Shown piece by piece: positions 42,085 through 50,733 of a stretch of 53,462 nt of DNA (the first letter of the stretch is position 1; the number at the start of each line of letters is the position of its first letter). Origin of the DNA: an uncultured Rikenellaceae bacterium (lineage in GTDB: Bacteria > Bacteroidota > Bacteroidia > Bacteroidales > Rikenellaceae). The stretch covers positions 1 to 53,462 of the forward strand of contig CAJURV010000006.1 of assembly GCA_910588925.1 (NCBI GenBank), written 5' to 3'. The position numbers were made by a program, and so were the translations under genes. A model generated the notes under the pieces. That model searched no databases. It was not told the origin of the DNA and saw only the letters and a list, made by a program, of their open reading frames with translations.

Positions 42085-44637
42085 ATGAATGCTTCAAACT
42101 CAAAGGGACAGGCAGGTAGCGTAGTTACGGAATATGCGCCATCGCGTTATCTGTCGGAGTCGATCTTAGGCAATCTTAAAAGTTGTAACAATACTTTCGA
42201 GATTTTCAATCGTCTTACCGACATACCGGTCATTCGCAAGGTGTTTTTAGAGCACCAGCCCGGCGGCGACAGCTATCTCAACGATCTGCAGGCGCGCATA
42301 AACTCGCTCCATTCGCGCATCAGCAAGAACAAATTCGAAGTGGCGGTCATAGGTCTCGAGGGTTCCGGCAAGAGCAGTTTCATCAACGCTCTGGTCGGCG
42401 AAGACATTCTGCCCACCGATCCCAATAACCGTTGCACCTATGCTTCGGTGGAGATACATCCGGTGGACAAGGGCGAGAAGTCGCACATAGAGATCGTAAT
42501 GAAGAGTTACGAAGAGTTCGAGGATTACGTTGCCGATCTCCGCAACTCCGTGGCTAATCCCGAGGGGCGCATAACCCAGTTGGGAACGGCTGCGTTCGAT
42601 GCCGAGCTGGGTATAGTAACCGATGCGAGCGGCGCAATAGCTCCCGAGATCTCCAAGTTCCTTACCGGAGAGATACTGAAAACGGATGTGAAGGTCAGCG
42701 ACAACAATATAGAGTTCGAGTTGAAGAATGCCGACGACATCCTCAAGAAATATTCGTTCAGGGAGTTCGTGACCGATAAATATCTGGCGCGTGCCGTCAA
42801 GACCATTCGCGTATATATCCCGCTCAATATGAAGACCGGGTCGGACAACGACTTTATCATATACGACATACCCGGTTACAACTCACCCCTTAGCTACCAC
42901 CAGCGTCAGACCGAATACCGCCTCAAGAGCGCGGACGCCGTGGTATGCGTCTACTCGCTCGCCCAGGACCGCGTCAACCTCGACTCTGTTACCAGCAACG
43001 TGATGGATGTCAGCAACCTGCTCGACCGCAGCATAGACATACGCAACAAACTTTTCGTCTTCATCAACAAGTGCGACAAGCTCTCGCAGAGCGAGTATCA
43101 AAGCCGTGTAGCCATAGCCAAGGACGAATGGTCGAAATATTGTAAGACTGAGAATATAGTGGTAGGCTCCGCTTTAGGCCACCTCACCAAGCTCGGCGTA
43201 TTCAGCAACGACGAGGTTATAGAGCGTCTCACGTCGTTGGCGATGATAAACCTCGACGGCACCGTCAATGCCGGTATCGAGACGATCGTCTCCAAGATGC
43301 AACGCTACATAGACGAAGATTGCCTCAAGGTTTACGAAAAGGTGAGCGAGGAGTACATAAACGCCACCATCAGCGTCATAAACGAGCTTCGCTCCATCAT
43401 AGAAGAGAAATTCGGCTTCTCGGCGCCCCGTGATGCGGACGAGGAGAAACGAATCAACTCCATACGCGTCAACGCTTTCAAGAAGTGGTTCAACAGCAAG
43501 TGGAACAACACCATGAAAGAGTTCGACGTGTGGTATTACACCAACATAATAAACGACACGGAGGAGACACAGAAGATGCACGAGAATCTTCTCAACATGG
43601 ATTCGATAATAGGCGAATTCGTTGAGGAGCTTATCGACACCACCGAATTCAACGTAGACGAATATGTCAACCGTACCATGGTGGCCGGCGTTCCGCAGAT
43701 AAACCTCACCAACTACGAGTTGCGCAAACGTCTGCACGAGCTATCCATATGCCGTATAGACGACATTTCACGCAAGATGGCGGCCAACCTCACCTCTGCC
43801 ACGCGAAGCATTCTCGACAAGTTGTGCAAGATGTTCTACGGCATAGGCCCCGAGGAGTTGAGCAACTCCATATACGAGACCGACGACGTCGATCGCGTAC
43901 AGCTCTCCTACAAGGCGGCTATCAACGCGTTGTTCGTACGTTTCGCCCGTCCTATAGTCGACATACACATAAGCAAGCCGCGCGGCTCTTTCGACCGTAG
44001 CGTGATACTTAACAAATACCGTATCGACATAGAGATACTCAAGCTATACTATGAGAAAACGTCATCTTCGGATACCGTCACATCTTCGGCACCCGTCTAT
44101 GCCGCTCCCTCTGCGGTGAGCAGCGTGTACGAGCAGGAAGAACAGAAACCGACGAAGAAAGACCGTTTCTCGTTCCGTTCTCAGCGCAAGGAGAAAGAAG
44201 AGGAGGAGACCGTTCAGCAACAGACCGATATACAACCCGAGCCTGTCATTGCGGAAGACAAGACGGAAGAACCCGTATCTTTCGTTCCCCAGAGAAGCAC
44301 CGAACGTCTGCTCAACGACATTGTCAACAACCTCAACTCCAATGCGAGCGCCTCTACCGTCGATCAGATAAAGAGCGAGATATCGGAAGACGCACGCAAT
44401 ATGGGTACCTTGTTGAGCGACATCTTCTACACCGCTTCGGGTATCAACAACTATTGCATGCAGGAGTTCGAGCGTATCAGACGCGAGGTATATCTGAGCA
44501 AAAACCTGTTCTGGTCATTGCTTTACGATGCTTGTAACGACGGCATGATCAACGACTTCGAAATCAACTTCAAGGAGAAGGAGATTATCTATCGTCAGTA
44601 TCTCAATTTGATACGTTCTTATGAGAAGTTGAAGTAA
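42085..44637 (+). CDS. Large dynamin-like GTPase
   Basis: The protein has 850 aa from the ATG at 42085. The upstream in-frame extension precedes the promoter start site and is rejected. G1 is GLEGSGKSS at 90-98, the G2 Thr lies in NRCTYASVEI (118), G3 is DIPG at 261-264 and G4 is NKCD at 328-331. The 140-residue stretch between G2 and G3 is unusually long. A helical region (about 400-650) follows, then a disordered charged linker (about 655-735, with KKDRFSFRSQRKEKEEEET) and a final helical domain (about 740-850). No transmembrane segment is evident, so any membrane contact would be peripheral. It is monocistronic and not paired with a second dynamin gene. Function unknown. Confidence 0.82.
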   Translation: MNASNSKGQAGSVVTEYAPSRYLSESILGNLKSCNNTFEIFNRLTDIPVIRKVFLEHQPGGDSYLNDLQARINSLHSRISKNKFEVAVIGLEGSGKSSFINALVGEDILPTDPNNRCTYASVEIHPVDKGEKSHIEIVMKSYEEFEDYVADLRNSVANPEGRITQLGTAAFDAELGIVTDASGAIAPEISKFLTGEILKTDVKVSDNNIEFELKNADDILKKYSFREFVTDKYLARAVKTIRVYIPLNMKTGSDNDFIIYDIPGYNSPLSYHQRQTEYRLKSADAVVCVYSLAQDRVNLDSVTSNVMDVSNLLDRSIDIRNKLFVFINKCDKLSQSEYQSRVAIAKDEWSKYCKTENIVVGSALGHLTKLGVFSNDEVIERLTSLAMINLDGTVNAGIETIVSKMQRYIDEDCLKVYEKVSEEYINATISVINELRSIIEEKFGFSAPRDADEEKRINSIRVNAFKKWFNSKWNNTMKEFDVWYYTNIINDTEETQKMHENLLNMDSIIGEFVEELIDTTEFNVDEYVNRTMVAGVPQINLTNYELRKRLHELSICRIDDISRKMAANLTSATRSILDKLCKMFYGIGPEELSNSIYETDDVDRVQLSYKAAINALFVRFARPIVDIHISKPRGSFDRSVILNKYRIDIEILKLYYEKTSSSDTVTSSAPVYAAPSAVSSVYEQEEQKPTKKDRFSFRSQRKEKEEEETVQQQTDIQPEPVIAEDKTEEPVSFVPQRSTERLLNDIVNNLNSNASASTVDQIKSEISEDARNMGTLLSDIFYTASGINNYCMQEFERIRREVYLSKNLFWSLLYDACNDGMINDFEINFKEKEIIYRQYLNLIRSYEKLK

Positions 44638-44655
44638 GGATATAATTCTATATTG

Positions 44656-44695
44656 TATAAAAAGCGCGGTCCATTGATGGCCGCGCTTTTTATAT
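44656..44695 (+). terminator. Terminator of the GTPase gene
   Basis: AAAAAGCGCGG pairs with CCGCGCTTTTT, with an inner CCAT/ATGG pairing. It starts about 20 nt after the stop codon. Confidence 0.92.
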
Positions 44696-44699
44696 ACCG

Positions 44700-44890
44700 T
44701 CGAAACGAAATTTCAATTACCGAGGGAAGAAAACGGCTGGATTAAGCGAACGTTTTCGCTAAGCCGAGCGCAATGAAACGAAGTTTCGATTGCCGAGGCG
44801 AGAAAACGTCTGCCTCAAGCGAACGTTTTCAACAAGCCAAGCGCAATGAAACTATATTTTGATTACCGAAACATAGAAAACTCTGCATCA
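44700..44890 (+). repeat. Dispersed palindromic repeat, tandem array E (three units)
   Basis: Three units with an exact 73-bp period: GATTGCC-type landmarks lie at 44715, 44788 and 44861. E1 is partial, E2 (44751-44823) is the best-preserved unit in the window (GCTAAGCCGAGCGCAATGAA, then GTTTCGATTGCCGAGGCGAG), and E3 is degenerate. It is in inverted orientation to array D on the other side of the GTPase gene. The remaining sequence to 45011 has no recognised feature. Confidence 0.87.
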
Positions 44891-45011
44891 AAACGCACGC
44901 CTTACCGACTCGCCATATATTTACCGACTTAATTTTGATTATGCAATAAAGGGATATTTCACGAAGCTACCCGCCTCGCACGTATTCTCCGCCATAAAAA
45001 CAGGAACAAAT

Positions 45012-45863
45012 CTACCTTCCAACTATCGAAGCCAAATAGGCGAACAACTCCGCAGGAATATCGGCCGTACCCAACGACGACACCGAACGAAACCCGGCAT
45101 TACCGTTGACTTCGCAAACCAAAAGTCCGTGTGCGGACTCCATGATATCGACACCGGAAAACTCGAGCCCGAGCGCACCCGAGGCCGCCACCGCCAGCGA
45201 CGATAACTCCGGTGTAAGCGTACATGGTTCGATGCTCCCGCCCAAAGAGTAATTGGACCGGAAATCGCGGCCTCCTATACGACGCACCGCTGCAACGGCC
45301 CTGCCGCCTATAACCCACACCCTGATATCGCGCCCCGAAGCCTCCGCAACGTAACGTTGCGCCACCGCCCCGCCGTCGCACAAAGGAAGCAGAGAGTCGT
45401 AATCCCCGCGAGACGATACCAACCACACCCTCTCGCCTTTGGAACCCACAGCCGACTTAAGTACGAAAGGGGTGCCGAACATCTGCGAGGCCCTGTCGTA
45501 ACCGACCGATGAGCCCCATAACGTTTCGGGCATGGGGATACCGGCCGCCGACAATGCAACATGAGTGAGACCTTTATTATAAGAGAGCGACATGGAGGCA
45601 GAAGTATTGACCGTTCTGACACCCAGCCGCTCGAAAGAAAGCGAAACAGCCGTGTCGTAATGTCTCATAACAGCTATATCGGGAAGGTCGCGCTTTACGC
45701 CGTCTACGAAAAGCAATGTCTCTTTGCCGACACCCCACGACAAAGTATCGTCTATTGCTATATCGACAGAAAAACCCGCACGCGCACCCTCTTTTTTAAG
45801 CCACTCGAAACCGTTATCACGCAACGACTTACGAGGATATATCATCATCACTCTCTTTGTCAT
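45012..45863 (-). CDS. RimK/LysX-like ATP-grasp protein
   Basis: The protein has 283 aa. ATP-grasp elements are visible: the N-terminal pre-ATP-grasp domain, GTPFVLKSAVGSKGERVWLV (ATP-binding lysine and Gly-rich loop), AQRYVAEASGRDIRVWVIGG (with the conserved R-D-I-R-V-W-V) and the metal-binding end GVDIMESAHGLLVCEVNGNA. This is closest to RimK/LysX-type ligases that form amide bonds on carboxyl groups, for example adding amino acids to a protein or carrier. The substrate is unknown and no carrier-protein gene is adjacent. The gene is divergent from metY, with promoter boxes close together. Confidence 0.85.
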   Translation of the reverse strand: MTKRVMMIYPRKSLRDNGFEWLKKEGARAGFSVDIAIDDTLSWGVGKETLLFVDGVKRDLPDIAVMRHYDTAVSLSFERLGVRTVNTSASMSLSYNKGLTHVALSAAGIPMPETLWGSSVGYDRASQMFGTPFVLKSAVGSKGERVWLVSSRGDYDSLLPLCDGGAVAQRYVAEASGRDIRVWVIGGRAVAAVRRIGGRDFRSNYSLGGSIEPCTLTPELSSLAVAASGALGLEFSGVDIMESAHGLLVCEVNGNAGFRSVSSLGTADIPAELFAYLASIVGR

Positions 45864-45870
45864 AACACAC

Positions 45871-45878
45871 TAAAGTTA
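45871..45878 (-). promoter_or_regulatory. -7 box in front of the ATP-grasp gene
   Basis: The complement reads TAACTTTA and ends 7 nt before the ATG at 45863, so the message would be nearly leaderless. It is only about 10 nt from the -33 element of the divergent metY promoter. Confidence 0.45.
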
Positions 45879-45886
45879 ATATTTTT

Positions 45887-45918
45887 CTTGTTAATTCGAC
45901 TAATATTACATACCTTTG
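45887..45918 (+). promoter_or_regulatory. Promoter of the metY-metX-hom operon
   Basis: CTTG (45887-45890) and TACCTTTG (45911-45918) are 20 nt apart, with one mismatch in the -33 element. It predicts a leader of about 310 nt. Confidence 0.75.
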
Positions 45919-45924
45919 ATTCTA

Positions 45925-46234
45925 TATAGATGTTCCGCATTCGGGCAATCTTCGACAGATTCGCCCCTGCAAGTCGGAGCTATCTTTACGAACAAGTCAA
46001 GAAGACCATACGGATAAAATGACCGTTTTCGCTTTCAATATAATGCGAATGTGCCGATAGGCACTCTTTCATCCCCCGGCGCCTCTACGTGAGACGCCAC
46101 ACGGCTCCCTTGCGCCGGTTATCCCATAAAAAATTCGACTTCCCCTCACACGACTGCCGCACTGTCGTAATCTCGTCGCACATATAGGGGAAACAAACCG
46201 AGACGGCATATAACCGTCTGTAAAACAGAATCAG
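45925..46234 (+). promoter_or_regulatory. Long structured leader of the methionine operon (candidate regulatory RNA)
   Basis: About 310 nt without an ORF of note. It has GTGCC/GGCAC with a GATA loop (46051-46064), GGCG..CGCC with inner TCT/AGA (46078-46098), and a competing stem CCGGCGC/GCGCCGG (46076-46082 with 46112-46118). Further down are TTCCCCT/AGGGGAA enclosing ACGAC/GTCGT (about 46140-46195), and AGACGG/CCGTCT near 46205. The alternative pairings look like a switch. I do not recognise the conserved cores of the SAM-I or SAM-II riboswitches. Confidence 0.55.
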
Positions 46235-47518
46235 ATGTCACAAGATAATCTCCATTTCGAAACCTTGCAGGTACATGCCGGGCAGACACCCGACAGCACC
46301 ACCCGTTCACGCGCCGTACCCATCTATCAGACCACCTGTTACCAATTCGACAGCTCCGAACACGGCGCCAACCTTTTCGCGCTCAAAGAGGCCGGCAACA
46401 TATACACACGTCTGGCCAACCCCACCACCGACATGTTCGAGCGTCGCGTAGCCGCCTTGGAGGGTGGCGTAGGCGCCGTCGCCACATCGTCGGGACATGC
46501 GGCCCAACTGACCGCCCTGACGGCAATAGTACGCAAAGGCCAGAACATTGTCAGCTCGCCGTTTCTATACGGCGGCACATTCAACCAGTTCAAACACACA
46601 TTCGCCGATTGGGGCATAGAGGGACGCTTCGCCGAAAGCGACAGGGCCGCAGATCTGGAACGGCTTATAGACGATAACACGCGTGCCGTATATGTGGAGA
46701 CCATAGGCAATCCCGGATTCTCCATTCCCGACTTCGAAGCGGTGGCCGAGATGGCACACAGCCACGGCATACCCTTGGTGGTCGACAACACTTTCGGCTG
46801 TTGCGGCTATCTGTGCGCCCCCTTGAAGCTCGGCGCCGACATAGTGACGGCCTCGGCTACCAAATGGATAGGCGGACACGGCACCTCTATGGGCGGCGTG
46901 ATAGTAGACTCCGGCCGCTTCGACTGGACCGGCGGCAAGTACCCGCAACTCACGGAGCCGTCGGAAAGCTATCACGGGCTATGCTACACGGAGACATTCG
47001 GTAACGCCGCTTTCATCGCCAAATGCCGCACGGAGGGATTGCGCGACTTGGGAGCGTGCATCTCGCCGTTCAACTCCTACGAGATGATGACAGGGCTCGA
47101 AACGCTCTCATTGCGCGTAGAGCGCGAGGCACAGAACGCACTGGCTCTGGCCCGCTATTTCGATGCCCACCCCAAAGTGGAGAAGGTCTTCTACCCCGGA
47201 TTAGAGAGCGACCCCAACCACACTAACGCAGTAAAATACCTGCGGCACGGCTTCGGCGCGGTGTTGGCCGTAGTACTCAAAGGGAGCAAAGAGGAGACGG
47301 TGCGCTTCGTCGACAACCTCTCTTTAGTATCGCACGTAGCCAACGTGGGCGACTGCAAAACCTTGATAATACAACCGTCGGCTACCACGCACAGCCAGCT
47401 ATCCGCCGAGGAACAGCGCGCCGCCGGAGTGCACCCCGCCCTTCTTCGCATATCGGCGGGCATAGAGCACATCGACGACCTCATAGCCGACTTCGAATCA
47501 TCATTCAGCCTGATATGA
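46235..47518 (+). CDS. metY: O-acetylhomoserine sulfhydrylase
   Basis: The protein has 427 aa and is a PLP enzyme of the Cys/Met metabolism family that makes homocysteine from O-acetylhomoserine and sulfide. The PLP lysine is Lys210 in VTASATKWIGGHGTSMGGVI. Other signatures are YQTTCYQFDSSEHGANLFAL, YTRLANPTTDMFERRVAALE and SSGHAAQLTA. The length and the TSMGG following the lysine favour the sulfhydrylase over cystathionine gamma-synthase. It overlaps metX by 4 nt (ATGA). Confidence 0.95.
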   Translation: MSQDNLHFETLQVHAGQTPDSTTRSRAVPIYQTTCYQFDSSEHGANLFALKEAGNIYTRLANPTTDMFERRVAALEGGVGAVATSSGHAAQLTALTAIVRKGQNIVSSPFLYGGTFNQFKHTFADWGIEGRFAESDRAADLERLIDDNTRAVYVETIGNPGFSIPDFEAVAEMAHSHGIPLVVDNTFGCCGYLCAPLKLGADIVTASATKWIGGHGTSMGGVIVDSGRFDWTGGKYPQLTEPSESYHGLCYTETFGNAAFIAKCRTEGLRDLGACISPFNSYEMMTGLETLSLRVEREAQNALALARYFDAHPKVEKVFYPGLESDPNHTNAVKYLRHGFGAVLAVVLKGSKEETVRFVDNLSLVSHVANVGDCKTLIIQPSATTHSQLSAEEQRAAGVHPALLRISAGIEHIDDLIADFESSFSLI

Positions 47519-48528
47519 ACACATACCGACATAACGAACGCTTCGTATTGGAGAGCGGCCACGTGCTACCGCAAGTAGAGATAGCCTACCACACCTACGG
47601 CACCATCTCGCCCAAACGCGACAACGTGATATGGGTGTGCCATGCCCTGACAGCCAACTCCGAGGTGGCCGACTGGTGGCCCCACACGGTGGAGAGCGGA
47701 CGGTTTCTCGATCCGGAACGCTATTTCGTGATATGCGCCAACATGATAGGATCGCACTACGGCTCCACCGGACCGCTTAGCGTCAACCCGTCTACCGGCG
47801 TGCCATACTACGGCTCGTTTCCCCGCATCACGGTACGCGACGTGGTTAAGGCGTTCCGGTTGTTGGCCGACCACCTCGGCATACGTAGAGTCAAAGCGCT
47901 TATAGGAAGCTCCATTGGCGGATTCCATGCGTTGGAATGGCTCATAGAAGACAAGTCGTTTGCCGAGAAAGCGGTATTGATAGCCACCACGGCCAAAGCA
48001 TCGCCATGGATGATAGCTCTCGACGAATCGCAACGCATGGCGTTGAGATGCGACCCAACATTCGGCGACAAGAACGACACGGCCGGGGCCGAAGGATTGA
48101 AATGCGCCCGCTCCATAGCCCTCCTTAGCTATCGCGGCGCACCGGCCTACAACGCCACACAAGCCGAGGTAGACGAACCCAACAAAACCGACGACTTCCG
48201 TGCCGCAAGCTACCAACGGTATCAGGGCGGCAAGCTCGCCTCGCGATTCAACGCCTACTCCTACATGCGCCTGACCGAGATGATCGACTCGCACAACGTA
48301 GGACGCGGACGCGGAGGAGTGGAAAAGGCGCTCGCCTCCGTAAAGGCGTCGGTGGCGACGGTGGCCATAACCTCAGACATATTGTGTCCCGTATCGGACC
48401 TCGAACTCATCTACCGCAACATACCTAACGCATCGTTGCATGTGATAAGCTCCGAGTTCGGCCACGACGGCTTCCTCATAGAACACGAAAAATTGAATGA
48501 AATAATATCGAAACACTTAGAAGCATGA
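47515..48528 (+). CDS. metX: Homoserine O-acetyltransferase
   Basis: The protein has 337 aa with an alpha/beta-hydrolase fold. The nucleophile is Ser133 in ALIGSSIGGFHALEW. The acid and base of the triad are in TSDILCPVSDLE and SSEFGHDGFLIEHEK. It makes O-acetylhomoserine, the substrate of MetY, encoded just upstream. It overlaps both neighbours by 4 nt (ATGA), so translation of all three genes is coupled. A homoserine O-succinyltransferase activity is known for some MetX proteins, but the pairing with MetY favours acetyl transfer. Confidence 0.95.
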   Translation: MNTYRHNERFVLESGHVLPQVEIAYHTYGTISPKRDNVIWVCHALTANSEVADWWPHTVESGRFLDPERYFVICANMIGSHYGSTGPLSVNPSTGVPYYGSFPRITVRDVVKAFRLLADHLGIRRVKALIGSSIGGFHALEWLIEDKSFAEKAVLIATTAKASPWMIALDESQRMALRCDPTFGDKNDTAGAEGLKCARSIALLSYRGAPAYNATQAEVDEPNKTDDFRAASYQRYQGGKLASRFNAYSYMRLTEMIDSHNVGRGRGGVEKALASVKASVATVAITSDILCPVSDLELIYRNIPNASLHVISSEFGHDGFLIEHEKLNEIISKHLEA

Positions 48529-49712
48529 AAAACAACGCGATCAGAATAGGTCTTTTCGGATTCGGCACCGTGGGCGAAGGACTCTACGAGGTGCTGAAAA
48601 AAGCTACATCGGCACATGCCGAGATAGTTAAGATATGCGTCAGAGACCGTAACAAAAAACGTTCGTTACCGGCGGAGATATTCACCTACGAGCCGGAGGA
48701 TATATTCACCGACCCCGACATCAACCTCGTGGTGGAGCTAATAGACGACGCCGATGCCTCTTACGCCATAGTGCACCGCTCGTTGGAGGCAGGCAAGGCT
48801 GTGGTGTCGGGCAACAAAAAAATGCTCGCCTATCACATAGAGGAGCTCATAGAGCTACAGGAGAAGACAGGCACGGCACTGCTCTACGACGCCTCGGCAT
48901 GCGGAAGCATACCCGTGATAAGGAACCTCGAGGAGTACTACGACAACGACCTGCTTCTGTCGGTCAAAGGCATCCTCAACGGATCGTCCAACTTTATACT
49001 GTCCAAAATATTCAACGAGAACAAAGGCTATGACGAGGCGCTCAAAGAGGCGCAGGATTTAGGCTTCGCCGAAAGCAACCCCACGTTCGACGTGGATGGC
49101 TTCGACTCGCTGTTCAAGCTGATAATAATAACCGTACACGCATTCGGCACATACGTGCATCCCGACGACGTGATTAACTACGGCATATCCAACCTCGGCG
49201 AAGCCGACATCAGATACGCCCGCGAAAAGGGTACACGCATCAAACTGCTGGCCGACGTATCGAAGATCTCCGACGACAAGATCACTCTGTGCGTACTGCC
49301 GTGTTTCGTACCGCCCGATAAATATATCTACAGCGTGGAAGACGAATTCAACGGCGTGGTTATCAAAGGCGAATGCTACGACAAACAATTCATGTTCGGA
49401 CGCGGCGCCGGCGGATTCCCCACAGGATCGTCGGTATTGAGCGACATAACCGCCCGCAGCCACGACTACCGCTACGAATACAAGAAGCGCAACCAATACC
49501 GCAAAATGGAGTACACCACCGACGTAGACATAAAACTATACGTGCGTTACCGCGACGAGGCCGACACCGCCCTGTTCCGATTCAAGGAGGTGACCGAACG
49601 CTACTACAGCAAGGACTACAGCTTCGTGGTAGGGGTGATAAGCCTCGCCGACTTAGTGGCTATCAAAGACGAGCTACCCAAACGCAACATATTCATAGCC
49701 AAGATGTACTAA
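48525..49712 (+). CDS. hom: Homoserine dehydrogenase
   Basis: The protein has 395 aa. The N-terminal NAD(P) motif is IGLFGFGTVGEGLYEVLKKA. The catalytic domain has SGNKKMLAYH, LYDASACGSIPVIRNLEEYY and VKGILNGSSNFILSKIF, then AESNPTFDVDGFDSLFKLII. No aspartokinase domain is fused and no C-terminal ACT domain is obvious, since the tail after about 320 is short. It reduces aspartate semialdehyde to homoserine, so this operon runs from homoserine to homocysteine. It overlaps metX by 4 nt and is followed by a strong terminator. Confidence 0.95.
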   Translation: MKNNAIRIGLFGFGTVGEGLYEVLKKATSAHAEIVKICVRDRNKKRSLPAEIFTYEPEDIFTDPDINLVVELIDDADASYAIVHRSLEAGKAVVSGNKKMLAYHIEELIELQEKTGTALLYDASACGSIPVIRNLEEYYDNDLLLSVKGILNGSSNFILSKIFNENKGYDEALKEAQDLGFAESNPTFDVDGFDSLFKLIIITVHAFGTYVHPDDVINYGISNLGEADIRYAREKGTRIKLLADVSKISDDKITLCVLPCFVPPDKYIYSVEDEFNGVVIKGECYDKQFMFGRGAGGFPTGSSVLSDITARSHDYRYEYKKRNQYRKMEYTTDVDIKLYVRYRDEADTALFRFKEVTERYYSKDYSFVVGVISLADLVAIKDELPKRNIFIAKMY

Positions 49713-49787
49713 AAACGACAACGGGTCTGCAACACATAAACCAGTGACACCGGCCAAGCAGCCGCAACCCGGTCATGACAAATTGAC

Positions 49788-49832
49788 AGAGGGACGCATC
49801 CGACTGACAGGATGCGTCCCTCTTCTTTTCGA
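49788..49832 (+). terminator. Terminator of the metY-metX-hom operon
   Basis: AGAGGGACGCATCC and GGATGCGTCCCTCT form a perfect 14-bp stem with an 8-nt loop, followed by TCTTTTCG. Confidence 0.92.
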
Positions 49833-50028
49833 TGGCATAATATTTGTCCTGTTTCTAGTAAAATAGATTAAAAGAGCGTCTGAAATTTGATCGGTCGCTA
49901 AAAAATAAAATCTATTTTGATATTTAAAATTTAATGTTTAAAATTGCAGAGTAAAAATCGTTATAAACGAATCAAACCATTTTGCCTATAGATAGATTCT
50001 ACTCTGCAAACATTAGCTTTAATGCGAG

Positions 50029-50089
50029 ACGTTTTCTCGCCTCGGCAACCGGCCATGAGCCGATTGCATCGGGCTTAACGGGAAACGTT
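50029..50089 (-). repeat. Dispersed palindromic repeat, copy F
   Basis: ACGTTTTCTCGCCTCGGCAA leads the unit, the centre (CCGGCCATGAGCCG) differs from the other copies, and it ends in CATCGGGCTTAACGGGAAACGTT-type sequence. The orientation is as array D. It lies 34 nt upstream of the sigma factor gene, in its probable leader. The rest of the 49833-50122 gap is AT-rich without an exact TAnnTTTG box. Confidence 0.75.
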
Positions 50090-50122
50090 AGTATTAACAA
50101 ATTACCTGAAAGGGGTAGAATT

Positions 50123-50713
50123 ATGGTCGATTACAATAAAATGGAAGATCATGCCTTGATAAATTATTATATCGAGGGTGATACGGAGGCGGTCAACACG
50201 TTGATAGAACGCCACAGGCAAAAAATTTACAATTACATACTGATGTTGGTGCATGACACCAACACCGCAGACGATATATTTCAGGAACTGTTCATAAAAA
50301 TAATATCGTCTCTCAAGTCGGGCAAATACTCCGACAACGGCAAATTCTCGTCATGGGTGTTGAGGATAGCCCACAACATGGTCATAGACCACTTCAGGCT
50401 ATCCAAACAGAAAGGATTCGTATCTACGGACAACGACACCGCCATACTCAACAACAAGGAGCTGGTGGAGAAAAACATAGAGGACAAGATGATCTCGGAA
50501 CAGACCCAAAAGGATGTCCGTAAAATGGTCGACTTCCTCCCTATGGAACAGCGCGAAGTGGTTATTCTGCGCCACTACATGGGCATGTCGTTCAAGGAGA
50601 TAGCCGAACAGACGGGGGTGAGCATCAACACCGCGCTGGGCAGGATGAGATATGCGTTGCTCAATATGCGCAAGATGATCGCCGACCACAGCATATCGTT
50701 GGAATTCTGTTAA
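50123..50713 (+). CDS. ECF-type RNA polymerase sigma factor
   Basis: The protein has 196 aa from the ATG at 50123, preceded by AGGGGTAG. The longer upstream frame would translate repeat copy F and is rejected. Region sigma-2 has FNTLIERHRQ-like and TADDIFQELFIKIISSLKSG segments, with WVLRIAHNMVIDHFR as the -10-recognising helix. Region sigma-4 has LPMEQREVVILRHYMGMSFK, then EIAEQTGVSINTALGRMRYA. No anti-sigma gene is next to it, which is unlike the FecI/FecR pairs of Bacteroidota. The regulon is unknown. The gene is convergent with the head-GIN gene. Confidence 0.92.
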   Translation: MVDYNKMEDHALINYYIEGDTEAVNTLIERHRQKIYNYILMLVHDTNTADDIFQELFIKIISSLKSGKYSDNGKFSSWVLRIAHNMVIDHFRLSKQKGFVSTDNDTAILNNKELVEKNIEDKMISEQTQKDVRKMVDFLPMEQREVVILRHYMGMSFKEIAEQTGVSINTALGRMRYALLNMRKMIADHSISLEFC

Positions 50714-50733
50714 AATGCCTTACACACAATACG

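Noticed and set aside
39444..44890. Tandem repeat arrays considered as CRISPR arrays
   Set aside because: Units are whole 73-bp palindromes with no separate unique spacers, there are only two or three per locus, they occur in both orientations, and no cas genes are present.
45925..46234. SAM-I or SAM-II riboswitch before metY
   Set aside because: I could not find the conserved core sequences of either class. The leader is reported as an unclassified structured RNA candidate instead.
49982..50122. Upstream 47-codon extension of the sigma factor
   Set aside because: It would translate through repeat copy F, and the ATG at 50123 has a purine-rich ribosome-binding region and a normal ECF start.
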